Shown here one piece after another: positions 63,891-64,000 of a stretch of DNA of 64,000 nt. The notes under the pieces are model-generated. The model saw only the letters and a list, made by a program, of their open reading frames with translations, was not told where the DNA came from and did no database searches. This stretch comes from Ficedula albicollis (taxonomy: Eukaryota; Chordata; Aves; Passeriformes; Muscicapidae). The translations under genes were made by a program, and so were the position numbers. Location of the stretch: positions 8,475,196 to 8,539,195 of the forward strand of contig NC_021677.1 in the NCBI RefSeq assembly GCF_000247815.1. The letters are read 5' to 3'. Numbering within the stretch: position 1 is the stretch's first letter; each line of letters starts with the position of its first letter.

Positions 63891-64000
63891 TGCCTGGGGG
63901 GTGATGGGTGGGGTGTCCCAGGGGTGGAGCCTGGGAAAGGGGATGGATCCTGCAGGTAGGGTGGGGCTCAGGTGATCGGGCTCATCCAGTAAGCGTGTGG
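63891..64000. other. Right edge of window
   Basis: Short GC-rich sequence with no recognisable gene. Confidence 0.4.

Overview
The window is vertebrate nuclear DNA, most likely from a bird. It holds multi-exon genes with consensus GT/AG splice sites, CR1-type LINE tails, CpG-rich promoters and minisatellite-rich introns. The gene order RHOD, KDM2A, GRK2 (ADRBK1), ANKRD13D, all on the + strand, is the order I recall for human 11q13. The high GC, short introns and dense minisatellites of the right-hand third fit an avian dot microchromosome, where genes of this block are known to assemble poorly. The species cannot be read from the sequence.

Layout. 1-587 (-): 5' part of a Mas-related G protein-coupled receptor, with a 26-bp tandem duplication that breaks its frame. 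588-3808: non-coding, holding two near-identical 1,200-bp copies separated by poly-C. 3809-5322 (+): RHOD in five exons, 209 aa. 5323-11758: RHOD 3' UTR, an AT-rich patch, and a CpG-rich probable KDM2A promoter interrupted by 4.2 kb of pure C. 11759-42607 (+): KDM2A, 20 coding exons, 1,171 aa, with an internal CpG-rich block in the intron before coding exon 12 that may be the promoter of the short isoform. 42608-45130: KDM2A 3' UTR. 46458-55195 (+): GRK2, 21 coding exons, with exon 1 present twice and both the start and the stop codon lost in poly-C. 55653-56386: a long GT repeat and the GRK2 3' UTR. 58828-63246 (+): ANKRD13D, 14 exons seen, with its first and a penultimate coding segment lost in poly-C.

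The four complete or nearly complete genes are ordinary housekeeping or signalling genes and do not form an operon-like system. RHOD is an endosomal and actin-linked Rho GTPase, KDM2A a CpG-island-binding H3K36 demethylase, GRK2 a receptor kinase, and ANKRD13D a ubiquitin-binding endocytic adaptor.

The most striking property of the window is eleven C homopolymers (29 bp to about 4.2 kb, about 9 kb in total). All read as C on the + strand, several are flanked by duplicated sequence, and several sit exactly where conserved coding sequence is missing. I read these as assembly or sequencing artefacts that replace real GC-rich sequence. I did not find a convincing undescribed biological system.
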